Assembly: GCA_900539625.1 (NCBI GenBank)
Contig: UQCW01000047.1
Coordinates: 1-22,610 of the forward strand
Reading direction: 5' to 3'
Length of the DNA stretch: 22,610 nt
From: an uncultured Prevotella sp.
GTDB taxonomy: Bacteria > Bacteroidota > Bacteroidia > Bacteroidales > Bacteroidaceae
Shown one piece after another: positions 1 through 7,666 of this stretch. The notes under the pieces are model-generated. The model saw only the letters and a program-made list of their open reading frames with translations, was not told the DNA's origin and made no database searches. How positions within the stretch are numbered: position 1 is the first letter of the stretch; each line of letters begins with the position of its first letter. The position numbers were made by a program, and so were the translations under genes.

Positions 1-56
1 AGCGGCCCGGCAATTCGTTAATTCGTTTAATTCGTTGTTACGCCGTCTGAGGCCAA
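1..56. repeat. 56-bp direct repeat, copy 1
   Basis: This 56-base block recurs without change at 123-178. Inside it the unit AATTCGTT occurs three times nearly in tandem, then a GC-rich tail containing ACGCCGTCTGAGGCC. A shared AATTGCGGCGC follows each copy after a short variable spacer (62-72 and 185-195). The copy starts at the window edge, so the true repeat may be longer. Its function is unknown. It is probably one member of a dispersed intergenic repeat family. Confidence 0.85.
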
Positions 57-122
57 CATCGAATTGCGGCGCAGCCCGCAAGCTCGTTGCAAAAATTCGA
101 TTAATTCGAACCGCCGCGCCCG

Positions 123-178
123 AGCGGCCCGGCAATTCGTTAATTCGTTTAATTCGTTGTTACGCCGTCTGAGGCCAA
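123..178. repeat. 56-bp direct repeat, copy 2
   Basis: This is an exact second copy of bases 1-56, 122 bases downstream. The 66 bases between the copies are GC-rich apart from an AT-rich near-palindrome TTCGATTAATTCGAA around 97-111. Copy 2 ends 56 bases before the first start codon of the lipid operon, so it may lie in that operon's promoter or leader region. I see no TAnnTTTG promoter box between 1 and 234. That stretch holds no convincing gene; reading frames across it look incidental. Confidence 0.85.
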
Positions 179-234
179 ACAATAAATTGCGGCGCGCCCC
201 CATTCCCTCACCCTCAAATAAAGCATAAAACGAC

Positions 235-660
235 ATGACTGAATTAGAGCAGATTCCTGTTACCGCCTTGCTGCCACAGCAACCGCCATTTATCATGATT
301 GACGCACTGACGGACTTCTCGGAGAAGGAGACGGCGACGCGACTGACGGTGAGGAAGGACAATATTTTCGTAGAACGCGGACTGCTTACCGCCTACGGTG
401 TGCTGGAGAATATGGCACAGACCTGTGCGGCACGGTTGGGATATGCCAACTATGTGCTACATAAGGCCGTGAACGTGGGATTTATCGGAGCGGTGCGCGG
501 CGGTGTTTTCCACCGACTGCCACAGGTGGGCGAGGTGGTGCACACGCGGATTGAAGTGATTGAGGAAATCATGGGACTCACGCTGGTGGATGCCAAAGTC
601 TCGTCGGGCGAGGAGGTGCTGGCAACGGCACAGATGAAAATCGCTTTGAAAGAGGACTGA
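235..660 (+). CDS. ApeP-like hotdog 3-hydroxyacyl-ACP dehydratase
   Basis: The 141-residue protein fits a single hotdog domain of the FabZ/ApeP group, which dehydrates 3-hydroxyacyl-ACP. The N-terminal LLPQQPPFIMID (residues 12-23) matches the family's LLPHR-PF motif, but Gln15 stands where FabZ has His. The helix ENMAQ (58-62) keeps the catalytic-type Glu58 and the Gln. The HFPG motif of FabZ is absent, as is common in the ApeP branch. It is the first visible gene of a plus-strand run of lipid/polyketide genes and ends 29 bases before the next. Length and context fit an aryl polyene dehydratase. With the histidine replaced it may act weakly, or as a partner of the second dehydratase domain at 5585. 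Family assignment is firm; activity is inferred. Confidence 0.8.
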   Translation: MTELEQIPVTALLPQQPPFIMIDALTDFSEKETATRLTVRKDNIFVERGLLTAYGVLENMAQTCAARLGYANYVLHKAVNVGFIGAVRGGVFHRLPQVGEVVHTRIEVIEEIMGLTLVDAKVSSGEEVLATAQMKIALKED

Positions 661-689
661 CCACGGAAGCCATCGAAGCCCCTTATATA

Positions 690-1139
690 ATGAGTATGGA
701 GAAGAACAACACGACACGACCAACGCTCAGCGTGACAAAGACGCTCACCATCCGCTTCAGTGAGGTGGACTCGATGGGCATTGTTTGGCACGGCTCGTAT
801 GCCCTCTATTTCGAGGATGCACGCGAGGCGTTTGGCGCAAAATATGACTTGGACTACCTGAGGATTTTCCGCGCAGGACTCTATACGCCGCTGGTGGACT
901 TGCAATTTCACTACCGACGCCCCATCACCTATGGCACGAACCCCGAAATCACCATCACGTACGTGCCGACGGAAGCTGCCAAAATCGTGTTCGACTATGT
1001 CATCCACGATGGAGAAACGGGTGAGGAAATCGCTACGGGACGCTCTGTACAGGTGTTTCTCAACGAGAAACGCGAACTGCTGTGGAGCGCACCGGAGTTT
1101 TATGAATCGTGGAAAAAGAAATGGAATGTCAATGGATGA
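690..1139 (+). CDS. Acyl-CoA/acyl-ACP thioesterase, 4HBT hotdog family
   Basis: The 149-residue protein has the 4-hydroxybenzoyl-CoA thioesterase signature: RFSEVDSMGIVWHGSYALYF with Asp27 and His34, then EDAREAF. Such enzymes hydrolyse acyl thioesters, and aryl polyene clusters carry one (ApeK type). It probably releases or edits the ACP-bound chain. The start at 690 is followed by a second ATG at 696, and either could be used. Its stop overlaps the next gene's start (ATGGATGA, 1132-1139), which suggests translational coupling. The family is clear from the motif; the natural substrate is inferred from the neighbours. Confidence 0.85.
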   Translation: MSMEKNNTTRPTLSVTKTLTIRFSEVDSMGIVWHGSYALYFEDAREAFGAKYDLDYLRIFRAGLYTPLVDLQFHYRRPITYGTNPEITITYVPTEAAKIVFDYVIHDGETGEEIATGRSVQVFLNEKRELLWSAPEFYESWKKKWNVNG

Positions 1140-2952
1140 ACCGTGCATGAAATCAGCCGTCACGCTCGAAGCCGGCGGCATGATAACGCCCTTGGGACGC
1201 GGTGTGGCCGAAAACTATCAGGTTGCGCTGCGCGGTGACTCTTGCCTGGAAAGGCAGGAGGGCACTTTCGGCGTGCAGGAACCTTTCGTGGCTTCGCTCT
1301 TCCACCGCGCCACGGTGGAGGCGGCGTTTGAGGCCATTGTCGAAAAGCGCAGAGAGAATGACGGCGGGGTGGCGGACGACGCGCCCTACACATTTTTCGA
1401 AAAGACCGTCATCATCGCGATGCACGACGCGCTGCAACAGATGGCCGACGACGAGGCCTTCGACCTACGAAGCGGCGACACCTTGTTTGTGCTCTCTTCC
1501 ACCAAGGGCAACGTGGGCCTGATGGCCGACGACGAGGCCGACCCGCGCATTTTGTTGGGCGAGGCGGCGCAGCGCATCGGCAGATTTTGGGGCATAACGA
1601 CGAAACCTGTCGTGGTGTCGAACGCCTGTATCTCCGGTGTGTCGGCCCAGATATTGGCACAACGTTTGCTACTACAAGGCCATTACCGCTATACTGTGGT
1701 GGCTGGCGGCGACGAGCAATCGCGCTTCATCGTTTCTGGTTTTCAATCGTTTAAAGCCCTCTCCCCCACCCGCTGCCGTCCCTACGACGCGCAGCGCGAC
1801 GGGCTGAATTTGGGCGAGGCCGCTGCCGCGATGGTGCTGAAAGCTAAGGCGGCAGAAGAGGTGCTTGCAGACGACTGGGTGTTGCGGGCAGGAAGTGTGC
1901 GCAACGATGCCAACCACATCTCTGGACCGTCGCGCGTTGGCGAGGGGAGTTTTCAGGCTCTCAAACGGGTGACGGAAGGCGCGACGGACAACGAACTGGC
2001 TTTTGTCAACGCCCACGGCACTGCCACGCTCTACAACGACGAGATGGAGAGCATCGCCATCAATCGCGCCGGACTCTCGGATGTGCCGGTCAATGCGCTC
2101 AAGGGCGTGTTTGGCCACACGATGGGGGCGGCGGGCATTCTGGAGACGCTGCTCTCTGCAGAGGCTCTGCGCCACGCAATGGTGTTGCCGACACATGGCT
2201 TCAAGACGTTGGGCGTCAGCCAGAAGATTGCGGTGTCGAACGAAAGGATGACGACGGAGCGAGCGGGGTTTGTTAAACTCATGTCGGGCTTCGGCGGCTG
2301 CAACGCGGCGGTGCATTACGTGAAAGGAAAATGCCTCGAAGGAGCACCAGAGATAGGACCCGCCAAGGAGACGAAGCCTGCGGGGACCGTTTACCACCTC
2401 TCCCACTCTCTCCACCTCCGCTCCGATGGACACGTGAGCCTCGACGGAGAAGCGCGAGACTGCACGGAGAAGGGGGCGGCGATGCTGACGGCGCTCTACA
2501 GAAAGGAAGTCAACGACTATCCCAAATTTTTCAAGATGGACCCGCTCTGCCGACTGGGATTCATTGCCACCGAACTGCTGCTAAAAGCGGAAGGCGAAAC
2601 GGCGGAGGAGGCGAGAAACGACCGCGCCGTGGTGGTCTGCACCCGCCACGGGTGTTACGCCAACGACTGCCGTTATCAACAAACCATCACCGACGAGAAC
2701 TATTTCCCGAGTCCGGCCGTGTTTGTCTACACGCTGGCAAATATCGTCACAGGAGAAATTGCCATCCGACACCATTACCAGGGCGAGACGTCGTGCTTCG
2801 TTGTGCAAGAATATGAAGCGGAACGCGTGCGACAACTCGCTGCAACGGCTTTCTGCGACCATGAGACGAAGAGCGTGGTGTGTGCCTGGCTCGACTGCCG
2901 AAACGAAGGGGAGTTTGAGGCCGTGGTGGAACTGATGGAAAGGAATGTATGA
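1132..2952 (+). CDS. Beta-ketoacyl-ACP synthase fused to a small chain-length-factor-like domain (ApeO-ApeC type)
   Basis: The 606-residue protein has two parts. Residues 1 to about 405 are a complete ketosynthase with the full triad: Cys166 in NACISG, His295 in NAHGTAT, His329 in GVFGHTMGAAG. Residues about 419-606 resemble the truncated chain-length-factor family (Ketoacyl-synt_2, ApeC type): MDPLCRLGFIATELLL, then RAVVVCTRHG, then FPSPAVFVYTLANIVTGEIAI. No catalytic Cys is visible in this second part. In known aryl polyene systems the active ketosynthase ApeO pairs with a separate, small, inactive ApeC. Here both seem to be on one chain. I chose ATG 1132 because it overlaps the previous stop; 1126 and 1147 are alternatives, and frame upstream of 1126 lies inside the thioesterase gene. 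The ketosynthase is certain. The identity of the C-terminal part is a motif-level judgement. Confidence 0.85.
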   Translation: MDEPCMKSAVTLEAGGMITPLGRGVAENYQVALRGDSCLERQEGTFGVQEPFVASLFHRATVEAAFEAIVEKRRENDGGVADDAPYTFFEKTVIIAMHDALQQMADDEAFDLRSGDTLFVLSSTKGNVGLMADDEADPRILLGEAAQRIGRFWGITTKPVVVSNACISGVSAQILAQRLLLQGHYRYTVVAGGDEQSRFIVSGFQSFKALSPTRCRPYDAQRDGLNLGEAAAAMVLKAKAAEEVLADDWVLRAGSVRNDANHISGPSRVGEGSFQALKRVTEGATDNELAFVNAHGTATLYNDEMESIAINRAGLSDVPVNALKGVFGHTMGAAGILETLLSAEALRHAMVLPTHGFKTLGVSQKIAVSNERMTTERAGFVKLMSGFGGCNAAVHYVKGKCLEGAPEIGPAKETKPAGTVYHLSHSLHLRSDGHVSLDGEARDCTEKGAAMLTALYRKEVNDYPKFFKMDPLCRLGFIATELLLKAEGETAEEARNDRAVVVCTRHGCYANDCRYQQTITDENYFPSPAVFVYTLANIVTGEIAIRHHYQGETSCFVVQEYEAERVRQLAATAFCDHETKSVVCAWLDCRNEGEFEAVVELMERNV

Positions 2953-2991
2953 GGGTGGCTCTTGTGGCCCTCCAACAAAATATAACGCAAC

Positions 2992-3249
2992 ATGGAAGAA
3001 TTGATTAAACAACTCAAACTGCAAATCATTGAAGCCCTCAACCTGGAGGACCTGCAACCAGAAGACATCGACACCGACGCTGCGCTCTTTGGCGAAGGTC
3101 TCGGTCTCGACAGTATCGACGCACTGGAACTTATCGTGCTCCTCGAACGCAACTACGGCATCAAACTCAAAGATGCGGCGGCTGGCAAGGAGGTGTTTCG
3201 CTCAGTGAGGGTGATGGCTGAATATGTGGCGGCACACCGCACGAAATAA
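2992..3249 (+). CDS. Acyl carrier protein
   Basis: This is an 85-residue acidic protein with the phosphopantetheine attachment motif GLDSIDALEL, Ser41 being the attachment residue. Length, helix pattern and the conserved SIDALEL match ACPs of type II fatty acid and polyketide systems. It should carry the growing chain as a thioester and present it to the ketosynthases and dehydratases encoded on both sides. It starts 39 bases after the ketosynthase fusion and ends 10 bases before the next ketosynthase. Known aryl polyene clusters often encode two ACPs, but only this one lies in the window. Confidence 0.95.
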   Translation: MEELIKQLKLQIIEALNLEDLQPEDIDTDAALFGEGLGLDSIDALELIVLLERNYGIKLKDAAAGKEVFRSVRVMAEYVAAHRTK

Positions 3250-3259
3250 ACTGACACGG

Positions 3260-4459
3260 ATGGAAAGCAAACCGCTCTACATCGTTGGCATGGGTCTCAA
3301 CTCCGCCATCGGTTTGAACGCTGAAGAAACTCGCCTTTCGCTGCGCAATTCGCACAGCGGCATCGGCAGGATGACGCTTTTGGAATCAGCCCACAAGGAC
3401 TTGCCCGTCGGCGAAGTGCCCCTCACCAACGAGGCGCTTCGCCAACGCCTGCACATCCCTGCCGACGAGGCCATCACGCGCAGCGCACTGCTGGGGATCA
3501 TGGCGGTGCGCGAGGCGTTGCGGTCGGCTGGCGTGTCGCCAGAAGAGGTGCCGATGGCGTTTGTGAACGGTACGACGGTGGGGGGAATGGACTGCAGCGA
3601 GCAATATTACCTCGACTTCCTCAACAACGATTCACGCAACGAATTTATCGCCCTGCACGATGTGGGGGCCTGCACGAGGCAGATTGCCGAACACATCGGA
3701 CCATTTGTCTACCAGGCCTCAACGTCCACCGCGTGTTCCTCGGCGGCCAACGCCATCATCCATGCCGCGCGGATGCTGGAATGCGGAGAGGCGGAGATGG
3801 CGGTGGCGGGAGGCACGGAATGCCTGACGAGATTTCATCTCAACGGTTTCAATTCGCTCCTCATCCTCGACAACGCGCCCTGCCGTCCTTTCTGCAAGAC
3901 ACGCGCCGGACTCAACTTGGGAGAGGGCGCGGCTTATGTGGTGCTCGAAACACCGGAGGCGGCGCAACGCCACGGCCATCAGCCATTGGCGATTCTGACG
4001 GGATATGGCAACGCCTGCGATGCGTTTCACCAAACGGCCACGTCGGAGACGGCGGACGGTCCTTATCTGGCAATGCGTAAGGCATTGGAAAAGGGAGGGC
4101 TGACGGCGCAGGACATCGACTATGTCAACGCACACGGAACGGCGACGCCCGACAACGACAGGAGCGAACTGACAGCGATGCACCGGCTCTTCGGCGCGAC
4201 GTTGCCGCCGTTTTCTTCCACCAAGGCGTTTACAGGACACACCACGAGTGCTTCGGGTTCGATTGAAGCCGCGATTTGCGTCCTGGCCCTCAGAGGCGGT
4301 TTCATTCCAGCGAACCTCAACTGGCAGGAAGCCATCGACGCGGAGAGCGTTCCCGTCACAAGTTTGCAGACGGGATGCCAACTGCGACACGTGCTCTGCA
4401 ATTCCTTCGGCTTCGGAGGAAACGATACTTCACTGCTTATTTCGGCTGCGGACTTGTAA
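3260..4459 (+). CDS. Beta-ketoacyl-ACP synthase, FabF/ApeR-like
   Basis: The 399-residue, full-length ketosynthase has an intact catalytic triad: Cys159 in STACSSA, His292 in NAHGTAT, His327 in FTGHTTSASGS. It catalyses decarboxylative condensation of acyl chains with malonyl-ACP. The start at 3260 begins MESKPLYIVGMG, matching the usual ketosynthase N-terminus; an upstream extension would overlap the ACP gene in another frame. With the fusion at 1132 this gives two catalytically complete ketosynthases in one operon, as in aryl polyene clusters where ApeO and ApeR act at different steps. The degenerate ketosynthase that follows could be its heterodimer partner. Confidence 0.92.
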   Translation: MESKPLYIVGMGLNSAIGLNAEETRLSLRNSHSGIGRMTLLESAHKDLPVGEVPLTNEALRQRLHIPADEAITRSALLGIMAVREALRSAGVSPEEVPMAFVNGTTVGGMDCSEQYYLDFLNNDSRNEFIALHDVGACTRQIAEHIGPFVYQASTSTACSSAANAIIHAARMLECGEAEMAVAGGTECLTRFHLNGFNSLLILDNAPCRPFCKTRAGLNLGEGAAYVVLETPEAAQRHGHQPLAILTGYGNACDAFHQTATSETADGPYLAMRKALEKGGLTAQDIDYVNAHGTATPDNDRSELTAMHRLFGATLPPFSSTKAFTGHTTSASGSIEAAICVLALRGGFIPANLNWQEAIDAESVPVTSLQTGCQLRHVLCNSFGFGGNDTSLLISAADL

Positions 4460-4510
4460 ACTGTAAGGGTTAGCAGGAACTCAAGGTTTATCTTGGCTGC
4501 GGACTTATAA
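4442..4510 (+). repeat. Short duplication of the ketosynthase gene's 3' end
   Basis: GGCTGCGGACTT plus a nearby TAA occurs at the end of the ketosynthase gene (4444-4459) and again 51 bases later (4495-4510). The spacing is a multiple of three. It looks like a small duplication of the gene's terminal codons within the 69-base gap. No functional signal is evident. Confidence 0.6.
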
Positions 4511-4528
4511 TCGTATCAAAACCACCAC

Positions 4529-5551
4529 ATGCACACCACACCTATATATATAAAAGGACTGGCACAGATTTCCATCCAACGTCCGCTCTGCGACGACTGG
4601 ATGCAAAACGGCGTGGCGCACAACGAAGCATACGTACGCGCCGACGACCCGAATTTCCGCGATTTCCTCGCACCGCTCGAGGCCCGACGTATGGGACGGC
4701 TGCTGAAACGCGCGACGGTGGTGGCGGAAACGGCACTGAAAGAGGGCGCTACGACGTGTCCCGACGCCATCTTCAGCGGCACCGGACTGGGATGCGTGGA
4801 GAGCACGGAGAAATTTCTGGAGACGCTGTGTCGCGAAGGCGAACACCTGTTGAGCCCGGCGCATTTCATGCAGTCGACCCACAACACCATCAGTTCGCTC
4901 ATCGCCATCCGCACGCATTGTCATGGGGCCAACACGACGTTCTCCCACAAGACGTTTTCTTTTGAACAGGCGCTCCACGAGGCCATCATGTCGCTACGGC
5001 TTGCCGAATGCTGCAATGCCCTCGTGGGGGGCTACGACGAGGTGACGCCCTCCTATTATACGCTGCTGCGACGCGCCGGTTATGTGGGGCATCCGCAACA
5101 GGTGGCGTGCTCCGAAACGGCTATGGCGGCCCTGATTTCCACCGAAAGAGAAGGGGCCGTTGCGCGGCTCGATGCTTTCCAAACGGGACAGGCAACACAG
5201 GAAGGAGAGAGCGCCACGCGGCTGAAGGATTTTCTGGACAATTGCGGCATTTCTCCCGATGATATTGACGCGGTGGTCACAGGCCACAATGGGGTCGCAA
5301 ACAACGATGCCCGCTATGCCGCGCTCTGCATGGCGTGTCTGCCAGGGATTCCACAACTGCCCTACAAACAACTGTTTGGAGAGAATTACACCGTTTCGGC
5401 GCTCGCTTTCTATGCCGCCGCCAGGATGCTGCAACACGGCGCATGGCCGACTTGCCTGTCTGGCCTGCCGGCCACACGCCCACCGCAACGCCTGCTCATC
5501 GTTAATCTCTCAGCCGATGGCGGCTATGCCTTTACGGTGCTGTCAAAATGA
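4529..5551 (+). CDS. Degenerate ketosynthase, chain-length-factor-like
   Basis: The 340-residue thiolase-fold protein resembles ketosynthases (STHNTISSLIAI, then CHGANTTFSHKTFSFEQA). The catalytic Cys position appears to be Thr142, and the second active-site His is replaced by Glu285 in QLFGENYTVSALA. The first His region is also altered (GHNGVANND). It should therefore not condense substrates by itself. Inactive ketosynthase homologues commonly form heterodimers with active ones and set chain length or intermediate binding. Its position right after the active ketosynthase at 3260 suggests that partner. It ends 33 bases before the dehydratase-glycosyltransferase gene. The assignment of altered residues rests on alignment by eye. 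Confidence 0.82.
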   Translation: MHTTPIYIKGLAQISIQRPLCDDWMQNGVAHNEAYVRADDPNFRDFLAPLEARRMGRLLKRATVVAETALKEGATTCPDAIFSGTGLGCVESTEKFLETLCREGEHLLSPAHFMQSTHNTISSLIAIRTHCHGANTTFSHKTFSFEQALHEAIMSLRLAECCNALVGGYDEVTPSYYTLLRRAGYVGHPQQVACSETAMAALISTEREGAVARLDAFQTGQATQEGESATRLKDFLDNCGISPDDIDAVVTGHNGVANNDARYAALCMACLPGIPQLPYKQLFGENYTVSALAFYAAARMLQHGAWPTCLSGLPATRPPQRLLIVNLSADGGYAFTVLSK

Positions 5552-5584
5552 TGCCTACTTATCCCCAACTCCTAAGCCCAACCT

Positions 5585-6793
5585 ATGAGCCTCACGTCTA
5601 TTCTGCCTCATGGCAAAAAACAATACGTTGCGCAGTTCTTCACCCTTGAATCGGGCGAGAAGAACGGCAATTCGGCCACCTATCGTTGCCGCCTCCATCC
5701 AGAAGCGCCTGTTTTCAAGGCCCACTTCCCGGGATTTCCCGTACTACCAGGGGTGCTGACACTGAAAATGGTGGTGGACGCCATCAACGCGTCGCAGTTT
5801 TTCTCCACGCAGACGCTAACGGTGCAGAGCATCGGCAATGCGAAATATCTGGCAGTGGTCAATCCGCAGGAAACGCAGGAGGTGGAAATCAGCGTGGCGC
5901 TGAAAGCGGAGAAGAATGCCGACGAGCCAGCCGTTTTCCAGTTTAAAGCCACCGTGCAGAACGGCGAGACGCGCTTCGCCACTTTCTCTTTCTCCTGCAC
6001 TGCAGCCGACTTCATAACGGTGGGCGTGGAGGAGAACGAGGTGTGTGCCGTCATTCCGACATACCAAAACGCAAAGACCCTACTGAAGGTCGTGGCCGAT
6101 GTCCACCGCGTGGTGGACACAGTGTTTGTGGTGGACGACGGCAGCAACGACGGCACCGCCGCCCTGCTCGACAAAGCCACTGGCAACGAGCGCCCGGAAA
6201 AGGTGCTGACCCACCCGAAAAACTGCGGAAAGGGAGCGGCCCTGAAGACGGGACTGACGTATGCCCGCCAACAGGGGTTCCACTATGCCGTGACGGTGGA
6301 TGCCGATGGGCAACACCGCGCCGATGATATTCCCGCCTTGCTGAAAGCCGTGGAGGAAGAACCCGACGCCTTAGCCATCGGCAGCCGCGGACTGCAACAT
6401 GAGAATATGCCGGCCAAGAGCACCTTTGCCAACCGCTTCTCCAATTTCTGGTTTGCCCTGCAAACGCTCCAACGCCTGCCCGACACGCAAAGCGGACTGC
6501 GCATTTATCCGCTGCGACGCCTCCACGGGCTACGCTGGATGTCGGCACGCTACGAGGCCGAACTCACCTTGCTCGTGTTTTCCGCCTGGGCTGGCGTGAA
6601 ACTCCTACCTGTTCCCGTCTCTGTTTACTATCCGCCACGCGACCAACGCGTAACACATTTCCGTCCGGGACGCGACTTCACCCGCATCAGTGTGCTCAAC
6701 ACGCTACTGTGTTTCCTCATGGTGGTGTATGGCTGGCCAAGGATTTTCTGCCGACAGATTGCAAGGGGTGTCAAAGGCGTGTTTCGTAAGTAA
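5585..6793 (+). CDS. ApeI-like dehydratase fused to a family 2 glycosyltransferase
   Basis: The 402-residue protein joins two enzymes. Residues 1 to about 140 form a FabZ/ApeI-type hotdog dehydratase with AHFPGFPVLPGV (His47), which removes water from 3-hydroxyacyl-ACP; the FabZ Glu position in the following helix reads LKM. Residues about 153-360 form a GT2 domain of the dolichyl-phosphate-mannose-synthase type: AVIPTYQNAK, VVDDGSNDGT, and the metal-binding TVDADGQH with Asp-Ala-Asp at 239-241. A hydrophobic segment near residues 372-390 could touch the membrane. Aryl polyene clusters carry both activities, usually as separate genes (ApeI, ApeJ). The fusion suggests that finishing the chain and adding a sugar or head group are linked. 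Both domains are clear; the sugar donor is unknown. Confidence 0.88.
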   Translation: MSLTSILPHGKKQYVAQFFTLESGEKNGNSATYRCRLHPEAPVFKAHFPGFPVLPGVLTLKMVVDAINASQFFSTQTLTVQSIGNAKYLAVVNPQETQEVEISVALKAEKNADEPAVFQFKATVQNGETRFATFSFSCTAADFITVGVEENEVCAVIPTYQNAKTLLKVVADVHRVVDTVFVVDDGSNDGTAALLDKATGNERPEKVLTHPKNCGKGAALKTGLTYARQQGFHYAVTVDADGQHRADDIPALLKAVEEEPDALAIGSRGLQHENMPAKSTFANRFSNFWFALQTLQRLPDTQSGLRIYPLRRLHGLRWMSARYEAELTLLVFSAWAGVKLLPVPVSVYYPPRDQRVTHFRPGRDFTRISVLNTLLCFLMVVYGWPRIFCRQIARGVKGVFRK

Positions 6794-6862
6794 GAGACAC
6801 CTACTTATTCTCGTATGCTCCAAGCATTCCTCATTATTCTTAGCCTCCTCCCATAACCCATC

Positions 6863-7588
6863 ATGCCAAACATCTCCGACAGTTTCCGAACCCTCGCCAT
6901 CGCCCTTTTGTTCCTGATTGGTCTTTTCGGCTGGCTCCTGCCAATGACCCTGCTGCTCGCCCCCTTCGGCAAGCACACAGAGGGCATGCGCCACCGCTTA
7001 ATGTGGCGTGCCTGTCGGTTTGCCGCACGCCATCTTCCTGGAACGAAGCTGGAGATGAAGGGAGAAAAGGAGGCTGAATGGCAACGGCCATCGGTCTTGG
7101 TGAGCAACCACCAGTCGAGTCTCGACCTCCTGTGCCTGCTCATGCTTTCGCCCCGTCTGGTGGTGGTAACCAACCAGCGGCAATGGCGCAATGCACTCTA
7201 TGGTGCTGTGATTCGCCGCCTCAACTTCCTGCCCATCGGCATGGGCTTTGATGCCATGCAGCAACAAGTGGGACGACTGGTCAAGGAGGGCTACTCGGTG
7301 GTGATTTTCCCCGAAGGCACCCGTTCGCGCAATGGCCGCCTCGGCCGTTTCCATCAAGGCGCATTTGCCCTCGCCGCCCATCTAAAACTGCCATTGGTGC
7401 CAGTTGTGCTACACGGAACAGACCGCATATTTTCAAAAGGCAGCCATACGTTCCGACGGGGGAAAATCGAAGTGGAAATCCATCCCGCCTGGCCTGCGCC
7501 CGACAACAATGAAGCCGCCATCAGAGAAACGCGCCACAAAATGCGGGCGCTTTTTATGGAAAGACTTGGCCAAGGGGGAAAATGGTAA
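6863..7588 (+). CDS. 1-acyl-glycerol-3-phosphate-type acyltransferase (PlsC family)
   Basis: The 241-residue protein carries both hallmark motifs: the catalytic NHQSSLD (His83, Asp88; H-x4-D) and FPEGTRSRNG (Glu151-Arg154), which binds the acceptor. A hydrophobic stretch at residues 11-35 should anchor it in the inner membrane. PlsC-family proteins move an acyl group from ACP or CoA to a lipid-like acceptor, and aryl polyene and flexirubin clusters include one, probably to esterify the polyene to its lipid anchor. It starts 69 bases after the previous gene, with a CCTACTTA motif in that gap. Family certain, acceptor unknown. Confidence 0.92.
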   Translation: MPNISDSFRTLAIALLFLIGLFGWLLPMTLLLAPFGKHTEGMRHRLMWRACRFAARHLPGTKLEMKGEKEAEWQRPSVLVSNHQSSLDLLCLLMLSPRLVVVTNQRQWRNALYGAVIRRLNFLPIGMGFDAMQQQVGRLVKEGYSVVIFPEGTRSRNGRLGRFHQGAFALAAHLKLPLVPVVLHGTDRIFSKGSHTFRRGKIEVEIHPAWPAPDNNEAAIRETRHKMRALFMERLGQGGKW

Positions 7589-7666
7589 AGTCTGTTATTC
7601 CGACACCTACTTAAGAGGCTATTCCCCTCCTGAATATATTTCCGACACCCACTCATCTTCTCACGC

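Noticed and set aside
1..178. CRISPR array from the repeated 56-base blocks
   Set aside because: Only two copies are present, the repeat is too long, and no spacer series or cas genes are visible.
931..1131. Longer N-terminus for the ketosynthase fusion
   Set aside because: It would lie wholly within the thioesterase gene in another frame, and its residues do not resemble a ketosynthase; the family start matches 1132.
1672..2433. Long open frames opposite the ketosynthase genes, and similar antisense frames elsewhere (for example 19543-20763)
   Set aside because: They mirror real genes in GC-rich DNA, have no recognisable motif, and read as composition artefacts.
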